This document shows positions 1 to 11,923 of a DNA stretch of 64,000 nt, in pieces. A model generated the notes under the pieces. The model did not search any database and was not told the origin of the DNA. It was given only the letters and a program-made list of their open reading frames with translations. Where the stretch lies: NCBI GenBank assembly GCA_024336345.1, contig JANFOG010000011.1:558001-622000 (forward strand), read 5' to 3'. Numbering within the stretch: position 1 is the stretch's first letter; each line of letters starts with the position of its first letter. The position numbers were made by a program, and so were the translations under genes. Origin of the DNA: Mariannaea sp. PMI_226 (Eukaryota > Ascomycota > Sordariomycetes > Hypocreales > Nectriaceae).

Positions 1-1029
1 TGCCAATCAGATGCTGTCTACCATCTTTTTTTTTCCCCTCTGGTCCTGTATTGGTGTGTTGCACGCATGGTTGGGGGAACGGATGCGGCTTGCCCGTGAG
101 GACTGACTGAGACAAGCACAAGAAGCGGTCGGTCTTTGAGAACAGCTGTTGCAAACGTGAGGCTTCCAAAAAAAACATACAATATCAATATGTGAGCCAA
201 ACGGCTAAATCACAAAATATAATTGTCCATGAATTGGATTTGTGCTTTCTATGAGTAGTTGTGCCGTGAATACCTTTTCAAGGAATAGTAAATCAAATAT
301 CAAAAGCTTCAGGGTACTGGAATGCTTGCGTATTGTGCACAATTGAACGTACCAGGTAAACGGCCAGTGCCCACCGTCCCCCTCACCCTCCACACGGTTC
401 TCATGACGTTGCATTTTCCCACACATGGGCTCGTGGCCCTTCCCCGTCTTCCTCAGCCCCAGCTGGGGGGAGGTCATCAGAGTGCGGAGAGGTGCGTTGA
501 TGCCCTGCCCTGGGTAGCATAATACGGGGATGTTTGGCGTTTTCGTCCGGCATCTGGGTTCCTGGGGATGAGGAGAACGGTGTGGAGAGAAGGGGGGTCC
601 ACGCCACTAACAGAATTTTTTGCTTCTCCCGGTATGGGCAAATCTTGGGGTAGCGTCTCCGGAGTCCGGAGTACAGGATACACACTAAAAGGTGAGACTG
701 CGTGAGACAACCACCAGGTCAGGGCAAGGGTGTGTCTATCCATCCGATAGCGTGGGCCCAAGTGGTTCGGCTTGACTCGCCTCGACCCTACTACCCCAAC
801 GATCCTTCTCTTTATTAGTTTAGACACCTTCAAAGCAGGATATTGTATCTGGGGGATTGGTTATAAAGACCCTTTGCAATCCCCCTCTTAGATTTCTGGA
901 ATCCATTCTTGTGTCAGACAATCTCTGAGATTCATCAACACCTCAGTCCAGGGAACCTCGACAAAAAGACAACAAGAAACATCAACCTTCTGACACAAAG
1001 ACGTTGCTTTGAGCTCGTCGCTGCCCATC
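1..1029 (+). promoter_or_regulatory. Upstream region of the sugar transporter
   Basis: No convincing gene lies here; short open frames on both strands look random. It is the promoter region of the transporter starting at 1030. A TATAAA sits at 862-867, directly after an inverted CCAAT (ATTGG, 856-860) and a CTGGGG at 849-854 that fits the fungal carbon-repressor (CreA/Cre1) consensus SYGGRG. A second CTGGGG lies near 464-470. CreA control of a sugar transporter is plausible but inferred from short motifs only. Confidence 0.4.
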
Positions 1030-3019
1030 ATGGCCAAGAAATATCTTGGATTGAGAGGCAAGGCCCTCAACTATGCCATCGGTATTATCGCTGGTTGTGA
1101 TTTTCTTCTCTTCGGTTATGGTAAGTTTCTCGAAATCAAAACCTCACTTTCTCACACTAGGAACACTTTTCAGAATAACTAACCAATTTCGCCGTACAAC
1201 AGACCAGGGTGTTATGGGTGGTATTTTGACTCTGCCCATCTTCTTGAGCCAGTTCCCAGATATCAATGACTCCAAGAACATCGGCCTCAGCGAAGCTGAG
1301 CGACACCAGCGATCCACCAACCAAGGTATCGCCATTGCCTCTTACAATCTCGGATGCTTCCTCGGTTCAATCATTACTATCTTTATCGGAAACCCCCTTG
1401 GTCGTCGAAAGATGATTTTCCTCGGTACTTCTATCATGGTCGTCGGTGCTGCCCTCCAGGCCTCCGCTTTCAAACTGGAACACTTCATTATTGGTCGAAT
1501 CATTACTGGTATCGGAAATGGTGGCAACACATCAACAGTTCCCATGTGGCAATCAGAAACTTGCAGTGCTCACCGAAGAGGAATGCTTGTTATGATCGAA
1601 GGAGCTCTCATCACCGGCGGTATCATGATTTCTTATTGGGTCGATTTCGGCTTGGCTTATGCTCCTGGTTCAGTGGCGTGGCGATTCCCTCTGGCCTTCC
1701 AGATCGTCTTCTGTCTATTCATTCTCGCCTTCGTTATGAGCCTGCCCGAGTCTCCTCGATGGTTGATTCTCAAGGGCCGAGATGAAGAGGCTCGTAGCGT
1801 CATCGCTGCCATTGCGGATCTTCCCGAGGATGACCGATATGTCGAAAATGAGTTCCGGGCCATCAAGGAGGTCTCGGCCGAGATGAGCAAGGGTTCGTTC
1901 CGAGATTTGTTTGCATGTAACAAGAACCGCAACTTCCACCGAACCGTTCTTGCCTATGCCAACCAGATGATGCAGCAAATTTGTACGTAACACTAGTCCC
2001 AATTTGGCAATATCTGGCGCTAACATTGAATCCTAGGCGGTATCAACCTCATCACATACTACGCAGCCAAGATCTATAGTGATCTGGGTATGGGACCAAC
2101 TCTCTCGCGTCTGCTTGCCGCTCTCAATGGAACTGAATACTTTATTGCATCGTGGCCTGCAGTTTGGCTTGTTGAGAGAGTCGGCCGTCGCAAGCTCATG
2201 TTGTTTGGATCTATCGGCCAAGCCGTAACCATGGCTGTTCTCTGTGGTGTTGGCACTCTGGATAACAAGGGTGCTCAGATTACCGGAGTCGTGCTGCTTT
2301 TCGTTTTTAATACCTTCTTCGCCGTTGGTTGGCTTGGAATGACTTGGTTGTACCCTGCCGAGATCACACCCCTTCGCATTCGTGCCCCTGCCAACGCTCT
2401 GGCAACCTCTTCCAACTGGATCTTCAATTTCATGGTAAGCATAACTCATTCCTTCTAGCTCATTCTTTCTGAGTCTATTCTCTGGGTCTCTCCTTCTGGA
2501 TCTGTCTTTATGGATCTGTCTTTCTGGATCTCTAGTCCCCAAGATTTCCCGAGTTCACCGATCCGAACTGGAGCTAACAGAACACCACCACAGGTTGTAA
2601 TGATCACTCCAGTTAGTTTCACGAGTATTGGTCCATACACCTATGCAGTGTTCGCAGCTATCAATGCATGCATCATACCCGTGGTCTGGCTATGCTATCC
2701 CGAGACGGCACTACGCAGCTTGTGATTTCCCCTTTCCCGTTCATCAAACGTGTGAAGTGCTAACCAATCTTGTAGGGAGGAGATGGACACGATTTTCCAG
2801 AAGGTTACAGGCTGGAAGGCTATTTTCTCTGTTGTCAAACAAGCCGAGATCGAGCCTCACAGATACGGAAAGAATGGAGAACTTCTTATTGCTATCGATG
2901 AGATCGAGGATAAGGCCAATATCGAGCACCGAACTGGCAACTCAAGCGATGACGGCGCCAAGCCCAACCCTGCCCTGTTCACGACTACGGACGAGGAGAA
3001 CCAGCGCCGTGAGAAGTAA
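1030..3019 (+). CDS. MFS sugar transporter (SP family)
   Basis: Plasma-membrane sugar/H+ symporter of the major facilitator superfamily, SP family; the exact sugar cannot be told. Exons 1030-1120, 1203-1982, 2037-2434, 2594-2721, 2776-3019 give 546 aa. The splices restore family motifs: FGYDQGVMGG across intron 1 and QQICGINLITYYA across intron 2. Other signatures are NPLGRRKMIF after TM2-3, GRIITGIGNG, PESPRWLILKGR before the central loop, VERVGRRK in the second half, and PETALRSLEEMD after TM12. Twelve membrane helices are expected. The start is the first ATG, giving MAKKYLGLRGKALN just before TM1. Intron 4 uses an unusual GTGATT donor. A CreA-type site and TATA box lie upstream, which would suit glucose repression. 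Confidence 0.93.
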
Positions 3020-4897
3020 TTATCTAATTATACAGCTTTCCCAAACTATTCGGTTGTCGAATGTGGGACACGGACGTTGGCCGACGGAGGCCCGCGGATG
3101 GGGGGAGTAAACGTTTTATTCAGTCCTGCTCTTGAAGGGTTGTGACCCGATGCACTATACTAGCCCAAGAAGATAATTACATTCAAATATTATTCTTGGT
3201 GGTAGAACTAGCCAGTGTTAATTTCAATACCCTTTGTTGTCAAGCCAGCCCTGTGTTTCCAAATGCTTAGTGAGACGTTCTCGTTTTTCATTTTTCTGGA
3301 GCACAGGTGTGTGAGAACCGTCCAAATAATGAAGATTACGAAAAATGCAGAAATTCTGATAACTAAAAAAATAAAACAGTCTCAGCAAGCTGTTGCGGTA
3401 AGGAAATCGATGGCATCTGAAGATTTGTATCCCCGGGTTTGCATGACCACCTCCGGGCTGTAAGTCTCCGTGCCGACCAATCAAACGAACCACCGGATTT
3501 CCTATTTAGGCAAGTCACCATCCCTGTTCCTAAATAGTATGTCACGTGACTCAACACCATATGCTGCAGTCTCTCAGGTAACGTGCCATATTTTCAATAC
3601 CTTCGAGAGCAGAGCTTTTCCATGGCACCTCAAATTGAACAGAAGACCTCAGTATTTAGAGGTAATGTTATTAACTAAATCGTAAGAAAACGAAGAGGGG
3701 AGGTGAAGAAGACGGTCCCGTCCGTGGCATCTAATGTCCAGAAAATAGGTCTTGCAAGTGCCCATGGGCCGCCAAATGAAGAGCTCAAGTCGGTATGATC
3801 CTGGCGGTGGATTGGTGTAGCTCGCTGCTGCAAAGCTTTTGGTTATCTGACTGTTCATTCTGCGGCGTCAATACAAGGCAAACTCATGCCTGTCTCGCCT
3901 ACTAGTTGCCCTTTCTCTCGTCTTCATTTCGAAGCTGACTTTTCGAAATACTACCCCTCGTCCAGTATTAACTCAATATAGTCGCCTCCAAGTCCCCTAT
4001 CTGTTCTAGGCTCGTCGCCTACCTGCTCGGTTGCGCTCTGATGCTTTCTACAAATCGGCTGTCAGGCGGCCCCATCCCTGGGCAAGGATTAAACCTGGGA
4101 TCTCTCTCGCGAAGTAAAAAATACCACCTTCCTATAAGTTTATCTATATGACAAGAATTAGATTTGGGCTTCTTTGCGTTATTAAAAAAGCCGTTTGGAC
4201 ATGGATAAGGCGGATCATGGTGTTGGATCCGATTTCAGACAGCAATCAATAGTCAAGTTTTTACATACAACGAAAGTTATCCCCTGATATGCAGTTTTCT
4301 TTCTTCTTCAGGCTTCTAACAGTCTTAAAAATTCATTGTTTCCCAATATCTTCCAATCCTCATAATATAGCTCTCTGAGGACAAAAATCCCCATCGTGCA
4401 TTGTTCCACTCAATCGAATGTCACTTTGAGGAACGCTTAGGAATGACAATCAGTAAATTAGCAGTGTAGATACTCTAGTGCTCCCATCAATACTACTGAG
4501 TATTCCTTGAATTATGCACCCAGCGGTCTCCCCCTTCATCAACACTCCCTGACCTCGACATTTGAGAATACCTCCGCGGCCCGGAGTTGATGGGCAATCG
4601 AGATGTGGTCCGTTGATTGCTTCGACCTTGGAACGACCACAAGGGGCATATTTCCGTAGAAAATTACATTCGGCAAGCTGCCCTGCTTTGGCAAACACAT
4701 ATCCTTGAGGCGACTGGCTGAGGCGACTGGACTAGCCCCAGATAATTCTTGTAGGTGATCGTTGGCTGAGGCAACTGGACTGACCCCAGATAACCCTGGT
4801 GGGTGATAGTTGGCTTAGAGCGTGGTTGGTCTTGTGCGGCAACTACTATCGGTGGGACTGGTCTTTCAGCTGAGGGTGGATACGGCGGACATCTAAC
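3020..4897. other. Intergenic, gene-poor
   Basis: I see no gene in this 1.9 kb. It holds a palindromic GTCACGTGAC at 3542-3551 and, near its right end, a 48-bp imperfect duplication (4716-4811, listed separately). The reading frames present are short and without recognisable domains. Confidence 0.6.
4716..4811. repeat. 48-bp imperfect direct duplication
   Basis: Two adjacent copies begin GGCTGAGGC[G/A]ACTGGACT (about 4716-4763 and 4764-4811) and continue with similar CCCCAGATAA and GGTGAT..GTTGGCT segments, differing at several positions. A partial further copy of GAGGCGACTGGCT lies just upstream at about 4707-4719. The duplication lies 180 bp left of the 12-bp minisatellite, so local repeat growth may extend beyond that array. 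Confidence 0.7.
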
Positions 4898-5492
4898 ATG
4901 CGTTAGTAAAGATGGATCGAATCACCAGATATACTAACTGCGTTGTTATTATATTGTAGTGGCTTCTGAAGCTGATGCTGATGTTAAAGCTGGTACTGAA
5001 GCTGGTACTGAAGCTGGTACTGAAGCTGGTACTGAAGCTGGTACTGAAGCTGGTACTGAAGCTGGTACTGAAGCTGGTACTGAAGCTGGTACTGAAGCTG
5101 GTACTGAAGCTGGTACTGAAGCTGGTACTGAAGCTGGTACTGAAGCTGGTACTGAAGCTGGTACTGAAGCTGGTACTGAAGCTGGTACTGAAGCTGGTAC
5201 TGAAGCTGGTACTGAAGCTGGTACTGAAGCTGGTACTGAAGCTGGTACTGAAGCTGGTACTGAAGCTGGTACTGAAGCTGGTACTGAAGCTGGTACTGAA
5301 GCTGGTACTGAAGCTGGTACTGAAGCTGGTACTGAAGCTGGTACTGAAGCTGGTACTGAAGCTGGTACTGAAGCTGGTACTGAAGCTGGTACTGAAGCTG
5401 GTACTGAAGCTGGTACTGAAGCTGGTACTGAAGCTGGTACTGAAGCTGGTACTGAAGCTGGTGTTGAATATGATGCAGAAGCTGGTGCTTAA
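4898..5492 (+). CDS. Possible (GTEA)n repeat protein, probably decayed
   Basis: Tentative. An ATG at 4898 plus one base is followed by a good intron candidate (4902-4959: GTTAGT donor, ACTAAC branch site, TTGTAG acceptor). The downstream exon then reads LASEADADVKA, about 39 GTEA units, and GVEYDAEAGA to a TAA at 5490-5492, 178 aa in all. There is no signal peptide or known domain. After the TAA the same frame still looks coding (DGAKVDAEAAAVVAFVGF.., stop at 5562), so the TAA may be a recent nonsense change in a longer gene. Open frames also exist on the other strand only because the unit is a multiple of three. The intron is the main argument for this strand. Confidence 0.25.
4989..5468. 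repeat. 12-bp minisatellite, 39 identical copies
   Basis: The unit GCTGGTACTGAA repeats 39 times without any difference from 4989 to 5456, followed by one variant unit (GCTGGTGTTGAA, 5457-5468). Flanking sequence holds degenerate units (GCTGATGCTGATGTTAAA on the left, GCAGAAGCTGGTGCT on the right). Perfect identity points to recent expansion or ongoing homogenisation. Twelve is a multiple of three and only one frame of the unit contains a stop (TACTGA), so five of six frames stay open: GTEA and VLKL forward; FSTS, LQYQ and ASVP in reverse. Confidence 0.97.
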
Positions 5493-7482
5493 GATGGCGC
5501 CAAGGTTGATGCTGAAGCTGCCGCTGTTGTTGCTTTTGTTGGGTTTGAGGATGAGCTGAGCTAGATGCTGGGGATGCCCACCGATACCAGCAGCTGGCTG
5601 CCAGAACACATCCCCGAAGAGGTGGGAAAGATGAACTGTCAGCCAAAACGGTGCATTGTATTATCATGTATCCTACAAGGTTCTGTTGGAAGAGCGGGTT
5701 AGCAATGTCACTTCAAGCTACCTACTACAACCCTCTGCATTTAGGTGTATCTTCCATATGGCCCTATCACCCACAACCCACAGCTTTCCTTGCCCTCCGC
5801 CCTCTCGCACCACGGCCAGCATGACCGTGAGCCTGCGGACTTCAGTAGTACCTTGCTACAAGGACCCAAAGGTAGCGTGTGTGAGGGCGTGCTTTGGACT
5901 AAAGAACGTTCGTCTGGGCACCTTTCTCATGCCGCAAATCTACACTCGTGTGTATTCTGCATTTTATAACGAGGTCGTGGGCTTTTAATGTGCAGTATTC
6001 CATACAAAGAAGCTCCCAGGTTTAATTCTTGGCGATGTGTAACAAAAGGTGTAGGGGCTGTTAGTTACTAGACAACACTATGCACTTTACTCCCATAGAG
6101 CATGCCAGTGTTCCCAAGAGTCAACTCGCCTTTCCGATGGGAACAAAGCTTAGGTGCAATCCTCAAAGGCATCTATTGCATCATGTTCTACTAGGTCCAC
6201 CACCCCGAACCCAGGAAGGCACTGGCCTCTGTCAAACCGGAGAAAGGTGATGGTGGCTATAAGACCACCCAGTGAAGAATGGAAACAATGATGTAGGAAC
6301 CACAAGACGCAGAAAGTCTCCGGGGACTTGCATTTTCTTTTTACAAGAAAGGAAATACACTACGATAAATGTTAGTACAATTGAATATACATGTTGCAGC
6401 CATTTCAGCAAGGAATCGCTAGTCCTGAGTGGGCCTAATATACAGATCTGGCGAGAGTCTGGCCTTGTGTGGAGTCCCAGTTCTTGCTATTAGATATTGA
6501 AAAAATGATTACAAATGCACACAATTTGATGTTAGGCATTTCATAATAATCTGTGCTTCTGGACAATGTAGTTACGGAGTGTGTAATTTTAATAATTCAT
6601 CCACCAAGAGTGTGCTCCCCGCCGCAGCCAAGAACTAATTAGGTCGGCTACGGATAAGCAACACAGACTACGGATGCGGTGTGCATGGTAATTATTGAAA
6701 CCTGCATGAGCAAATGACGTGCATTGAACATCTCGACACCATATCGTGCCGCAAGTGGTTCATGATTGGATTGATAGTAAATGGAACCGGGGCCAATTGG
6801 CCAGCTTCGAGAAGAAGTAAACATAACTAGTCGGATACCAAGGACGAAGGATATCACCCCAGTAATCAACTCTTCAGCGACGTCATTCTCCTCTGTTTGT
6901 TTACTCCAACAGGAGCAATAGATAGTAGGCAGCGAGGGCCTCCCACAACTAGGCAGGCTACTCACCTATGGGAGGATGGGGATGGCGATGGGGAATTGCT
7001 TCATCAAACGGATCAATAAAATTTAGGCTAGCGTCAGTAAACACAGAATAACGAACCGCGGGACAGAGCACAGATTAGCACAACGTATGTACTGCATACC
7101 CAGCATGGATGGAACAGATGGTGCAGATACACGTTGAATAATCACACTTATCAAGTACAGTCTACGCCTCCGTACGCCGTGCGTCCTTCAAATTCCCCCT
7201 GGTCGTCATTGTGCACGCGCTGCAGCTTATGAGTTGATCGACGGCGTCACGGAAAGTGGGCCGCGTTGCTGGGCAACCTATCCAAACACGGGACCGCACA
7301 ACACAGACCACCTCAGAGCCCAGTGACGAGGAGAGAGCACTACTCGAGCTGTGAACGACAGCGGCTTTCACATCTTCATTCTATCCAACATCAAATCACC
7401 ATGCGTGAACACTAATTTCTTGTCCAACTGTCTTTTACTAACCTAAAAACTACCCCAACACAGCACAATCAACCACACAATC
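5493..7482. other. Intergenic, gene-poor
   Basis: No supportable gene in about 2 kb. The first 70 bp continue the possible GTEA reading frame after its TAA. The last few hundred bases form the promoter of the BRCT gene; no clear TATA box is visible there. Confidence 0.55.
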
Positions 7483-10400
7483 ATGGAGTCTCCCCCAAAG
7501 AGAATGACGCGTGCGCGAGCCGCGGCCAAGGCTTCCGACGGCACCGTGAAGACCACCAAGATTGTCACAGCAGCTGCGCGAGCAAAGAGTACAGCCACCG
7601 CCAGCACCAAAAGCACCGCCGCCAAGAGAAAAACGAGAGCGGATGAGCACGAGGAAGATGAGGAAGATCAGCGTGAAGTTCCAGCCGTAAGAAGGCGAGG
7701 GCGTCCCAAAAAGGCAGACGAGCCTGCAGAGGCTACCGCGCCTCCAAAGGTCACCCGGGTTCGAGCCACACGCAAGATCGCTGCAGATGCTCCAAAAGAG
7801 GAACCTGTAGTGGCCAAACCCACCCGAGGGCGGCCTAAGAAAGTGGTCGCAGAGGCTCCAGCCGAGGAGTCGGCCCCCGAGCCAGCCAAGAAGACAACCA
7901 CCAGAGCCCGCTCTACCACAACGTCAAGGACAACCACTGTGAGAGCGTTGACAACCAAGAAGAGCGTCAAGTTCCAAGAACCTGACAAGGAGAATATCGA
8001 GCCTGCCGTTGGCGCTCGGGAGCCTGTTCGTGCCGGACTACGAGGCCGGCCAGCCAAGCGCGGCGGTGCCGCTGGCAGTCGAACAACCAGAGCCGCTGTA
8101 AGAACCGCAACGACAGACACAAAGCCCCTAAGCCCTAAGAAGATTACCCAGATTGCCGTTTCCAAGGACGATTCCGAAGACGAACTTGCAGGCGAGTCGA
8201 CCCTAATAAAGCCCATGATGAGGCACCCGATAAAGCCTCCGAGCACCAAAAGGATCGAGCCCGCGGCAGCCGAGGAACAGACGGAGGAAACAGAGACAAA
8301 CCAGATATTGGACCCTCCCAGTCTTGCAGCCGGTTTAGTCTCGCCTGCCAAAAGACTACCTGCTTCGCCTCCTCCCAAGGACACCATGAAGTCCCCCGCG
8401 CGACGCATTGGAGCTGTGCCACTGCCTGGCTCCACGATGAAGCCCACAGGAAGTATCACAGACGGCGCCAACGTTCCTTCTTTCAAGGCATCTCTTCTCC
8501 AGTCTGCCGCCAAACGACCGCCTTCTCCTATCAAGGGCCTACATATCGGGGGTGCTTCTACATCCCAGTATCCCCAATCAGCAATGAAGCCATCCTTGTT
8601 ACTCTCACCCGCCAAGCGAGCTCATCCTGGCATTGTGCCTTGTACAGAGCCTCGACATTTGGATCGTGCTGCGATCGGAGACGTACCCATTATGAAGCCC
8701 TTCACCCTGTCCACCCCAACCCGAGCCAACGCTCGGCCATCAGATAAGCTTATGATGGAGGATCAGTCTGAGGGCCTCGAAGACCCATTCACTGGGCCAA
8801 TAGAGAGTCTGCAGTTCCCCGGGCGTCTGTCCGCTGTCTTACCTCGCCATGCCGATCCCGCCTGGAAGAAAGACATGGGCATTGTTGACAAACCCGGCGA
8901 GCAAGAAGAGCAGGGCGAGGCCGTTGGTGCTGCTGAGGCGGCTGAGGCTGAGAGTGAGGAGGTTGATGCAGTTGAACCAGTCATGGAGGAGCCTATTGAG
9001 GCTGTTCAGGAAGAAGATAGCATGGTCGTTGATGAAGAAGCAGCTGAGCAAGAGGAGATCGCTGAGGAGGTTGAGAACGCAGAAAATTCTCCCCCTCAAT
9101 CGCCTGAATCCGGGAATCCCATTTATCAACTAAGGGACAAGGACCTCGATCCTTTGCATGACATGGACTCCGAGTCTGAGGATGAGCAAGAGGCCCGTCC
9201 CGAGGCTGTCCCAATCACCCCAACTCCTTTCGCCCGCAAGACACCCAAGACTCAGGGCTCAAAGACAAAGTCATCTCGAGCATCCATCGGCGGGTTCACT
9301 GCCCTGGCGGAGCGATTTGGCTCCTGGTCCGCAGCGAGCCCGATCAAGATGGCTCCTCTTGCTTCCTCTGAGGCTGGCCGAGCCACTCCATCAGTCCAGG
9401 CATCCCCCCACTACTTTGATGACGAAATGACTGTCCGTTTCAATGCAGAGGCAGCCGTAGAGGGTCAGGAGAGTGAGGCCGTGGATGTTTCCTTTGATGA
9501 CATCATGGCCACCGAGGAAGACGTCGCCTTGGCTCAAGAGGCCAACGAAATGTCTCTCATGGGGCCCCAGATGTTTGAGGGTGCTGGCGGAGACGCCTTT
9601 GATGACTCTCTCTCCGAGGCCAGCCAAGAGTACGGTAATGAAAACGAGCTTCCCGTCGATCCTGCTATGGGCCAATCGCATTTCAGCGTTCCCATCACTC
9701 CTGTCCGTCCTGTGATGAAGTCTTTCAACACTACCACCAAGGTTCCTCTCAAGCCTGCTGATGACTCGACACCCAGCTCTCTCAAGAAGCGCAGCTTCAC
9801 TGCGTCTCGTGTTGCTCCTCAGCGTCCTACTGGATCCAACAGGAAAAGTCTACCAGTCACCAACGTGGAGCTTGCTTCTGCTCCAACCACGCCCGGACCT
9901 GTCACGCCGTCCAAAGCTGACCTTTGGTCGTCTATGGGCACTCCCGCCCGCACTCCCAGAAGGGATGTCAACCCAGCTCTTCTCCGTGGCGCGGTGGTGT
10001 TTGTAGACGTCCACACCAGCGAGGGTGCTGATGCTAGCAGCATCTTTGTTGAGCTTCTCACTCAGATGGGAGCCAAGTGCCTCAAGTCGTGGACTTGGAA
10101 CCCTACCGGTGCCGGTGAAGTGTCATCCAGTAAGGTTGGAATCACACACGTCGTGTACAAAGATGGTGGCAAGCGGACTCTCGAAAAGGTTCGCCAAACC
10201 AATGGCGTCGTCCAGTGTGTCGGCGTCAGTTGGGTGCTTGAGTAAGTGCTTGTACCTATTAGTATTCCAAGTTTATGCCATCCACTAACATTGAGTAGCT
10301 GCGAGCGTGAGAACGAGTGGCTGGACGAGGCTCCATACTACATCAACACCAAGGTCATCCCTCGCGGAGGCGCCCGCCGCCGCAAGAGCATGGAGCCCAA

Positions 10401-10869
10401 GGCTTTGGCCAACATGAACGGAACCCTCGTGCACAGCCCTGTCAAGGGGTCCAGGCGTGCTTCTGGCACTCCCATTACTCCTAAGAACCGACGGGAGAGT
10501 GCCACTTGGGAGTATACTCCTTCAGAACAGGACGACGAAGACATGGATGATGATCCCGATTGGTCCAACTTGATGTTGACTCCTGTTCCAAAGACCCCCG
10601 CTCCAGACGCCATTGCTCGGTATGCTGCCAATCTCGGACCTGAAACCCCAGGTGATGATGATGAAGATGACCTGGACGAGTCCCCTACCAAGGAGAGTCT
10701 GATGACACGAACCTGCCCACCAAAACGACCCCTTTATCACGGCATCAGCATCGCCTCCCCAAGCCCCGAGAAGGATGATCAGGTCCTGCTGAGGCTCATG
10801 GCTGCGCGTCGCAAGAGTCTGCAATTTGCTCCCAAGATCGGTAGTCCTCTAGCCCGGGCCTGGAAATAG
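7483..10869 (+). CDS. AT-hook and BRCT domain nuclear protein
   Basis: Probable chromatin or DNA-damage/cell-cycle protein of 1109 aa. Exons 7483-10241 and 10299-10869 (57-bp intron, GTAAGT..ACTAAC..TAG). The N-terminus is rich in Lys/Arg/Ala with three AT-hook-like motifs, RRGRPKK (about 71-77), TRGRPKK (114-120) and LRGRPAK (186-192). A KEN box (about 169-171) could be an APC/C degradation signal. A long disordered middle part repeats SPAKR/SPARR-type motifs with many SP/TP sites, then an acidic stretch. One BRCT domain lies at about 830-935: LLRGAVVFVDV at its start, QMGAKCLKSW, GITHVVYKDG, and VGVSWVLDC across the splice. The C-terminus has further SP/TP sites and acidic runs. The architecture recalls microcephalin-like proteins, but one BRCT and AT-hooks do not prove orthology. 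Confidence 0.88.
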
Positions 10870-11596
10870 GCACGGCAAAGCATGTGAATTATTCGGATAC
10901 AAGTACAAGTATATGGGTTCTGGGTTGGAACTGGGAAGGGTGGAAATATTGTTTATTGATTTTCTAGTTAAGCTACCTTGTCACATATACAGGTAGCAAG
11001 CACTCGTTTTGGGCCAAGATATTAGGCGGATAAAGGCAAACATGTCAGGCGTTTTTTGGGGGGTAGGCTAGCTGATTATTGAGGGTTTTGGCATGGACAC
11101 CCAAGATTGCGAATCGCGAGAAGTCGCTCATTCATAGGAAACCAATAATGAAGAAATAGAAATAGCCTTTGGGCACTTTCAAGTGTTACAGCAATGGTTG
11201 AACCGTAGGTTGAGATTGAAATTTATTGGTTGATTCCATCCAGGATCTAAAGTCTTCCCGATGATGCGAGTGTCGGGTATTGTGATTTGTGTACAAGTTC
11301 AAAATAACTCCATCTGGTGTCTATGAGGTACCGCATAAACCTATGCTACCTTGCCGTTGAATCTTCTTTCCTCTGCGTATCAATGATTTCACGTAGCTTG
11401 TGAAGATTGAAGGGATGTCCACTCGAGGCCGTCTAAAAGGGGACCCATGTCAAAATCAGATTCCCAGACTGCACCAGCATTCCCGATTGTAGACAGACAA
11501 CCCATCCCCCATTATCTTCTTTATCTTCTCCCTCTCCCTCTCCCTCTCTCTCTATCCCTTTCTTTGTTCATTCAAATCGTCATTTTCCGTTTTTCC
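10870..11596. other. Convergent intergenic region
   Basis: This holds the 3' ends of the BRCT gene (+) and the HYPK-like gene (-). A CT-rich stretch (CCCTCTCCCTCTCCCTCTC and on, about 11529-11560) is the only notable feature. No gene seen. Confidence 0.6.
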
Positions 11597-11923
11597 TTAG
11601 GCATTGACATATGCCCTCATGGCCTTGACGGCGTCACCTTCGTGGCTCTTAAGCAGCTCGGTGGCCTTTGGCTTGGGGAGCTCGAGCTCGTCGACGAGCA
11701 GCGCAACGTCGGCAGGGTCGACCTTGACGTTCTTGGAAGAGGCGGCAGCGGCAGCAGCCTTGGGTGCGGCTCCGCCGAGGGTCTTCATGGCCTTGCTGGC
11801 GGCGTCGTGGTCGACGTTGTGCGAGCCGGCGGATTCATCAGCGTCGAGGCTGGCCAGGGCGGAGGCGGCCTTGCGGTCCTCGGCGGACTTGGCTGTGGTC
11901 TGGGGCTCTTCGTCGGCGGCCAT
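11597..11923 (-). CDS. HYPK: HYPK-like NatA regulatory protein (UBA domain)
   Basis: Small acidic protein of 108 aa, single exon. The C-terminal 45 residues form an NAC-alpha/HYPK-type UBA domain: VKVDPADVALLVDELELP followed by KPKATELLKSHEGDAVKAMRAYV. In this family HYPK binds the Naa15/Naa10 N-terminal acetyltransferase NatA at the ribosome and tunes its activity. The N-terminal half is Ala/Asp-rich with predicted helical character. The ATG at 11923 was chosen because it begins MAADEEPQ, as is usual in the family; the frame stays open upstream but that stretch is Pro/His/Ser-rich 5' leader-like sequence. It diverges from the DAHP synthase gene. Confidence 0.88.
   Translation of the reverse strand: MAADEEPQTTAKSAEDRKAASALASLDADESAGSHNVDHDAASKAMKTLGGAAPKAAAAAASSKNVKVDPADVALLVDELELPKPKATELLKSHEGDAVKAMRAYVNA

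Noticed and set aside
4040..4115. tRNA-like T-arm on the minus strand (AGGTTTAATCCT)
   Set aside because: The box B match is imperfect, the T-stem has a mismatch, and no acceptor, D or anticodon stem can be folded around it.
4893..5667. Long minus-strand frames of FSTS and LQYQ repeats over the minisatellite
   Set aside because: They are a by-product of a 12-bp unit with no stop in those frames; no splice or start context supports them.
6648..6965. 105-aa minus-strand frame between the minisatellite and the BRCT gene
   Set aside because: No domain, no splice partner and no coding-like composition.
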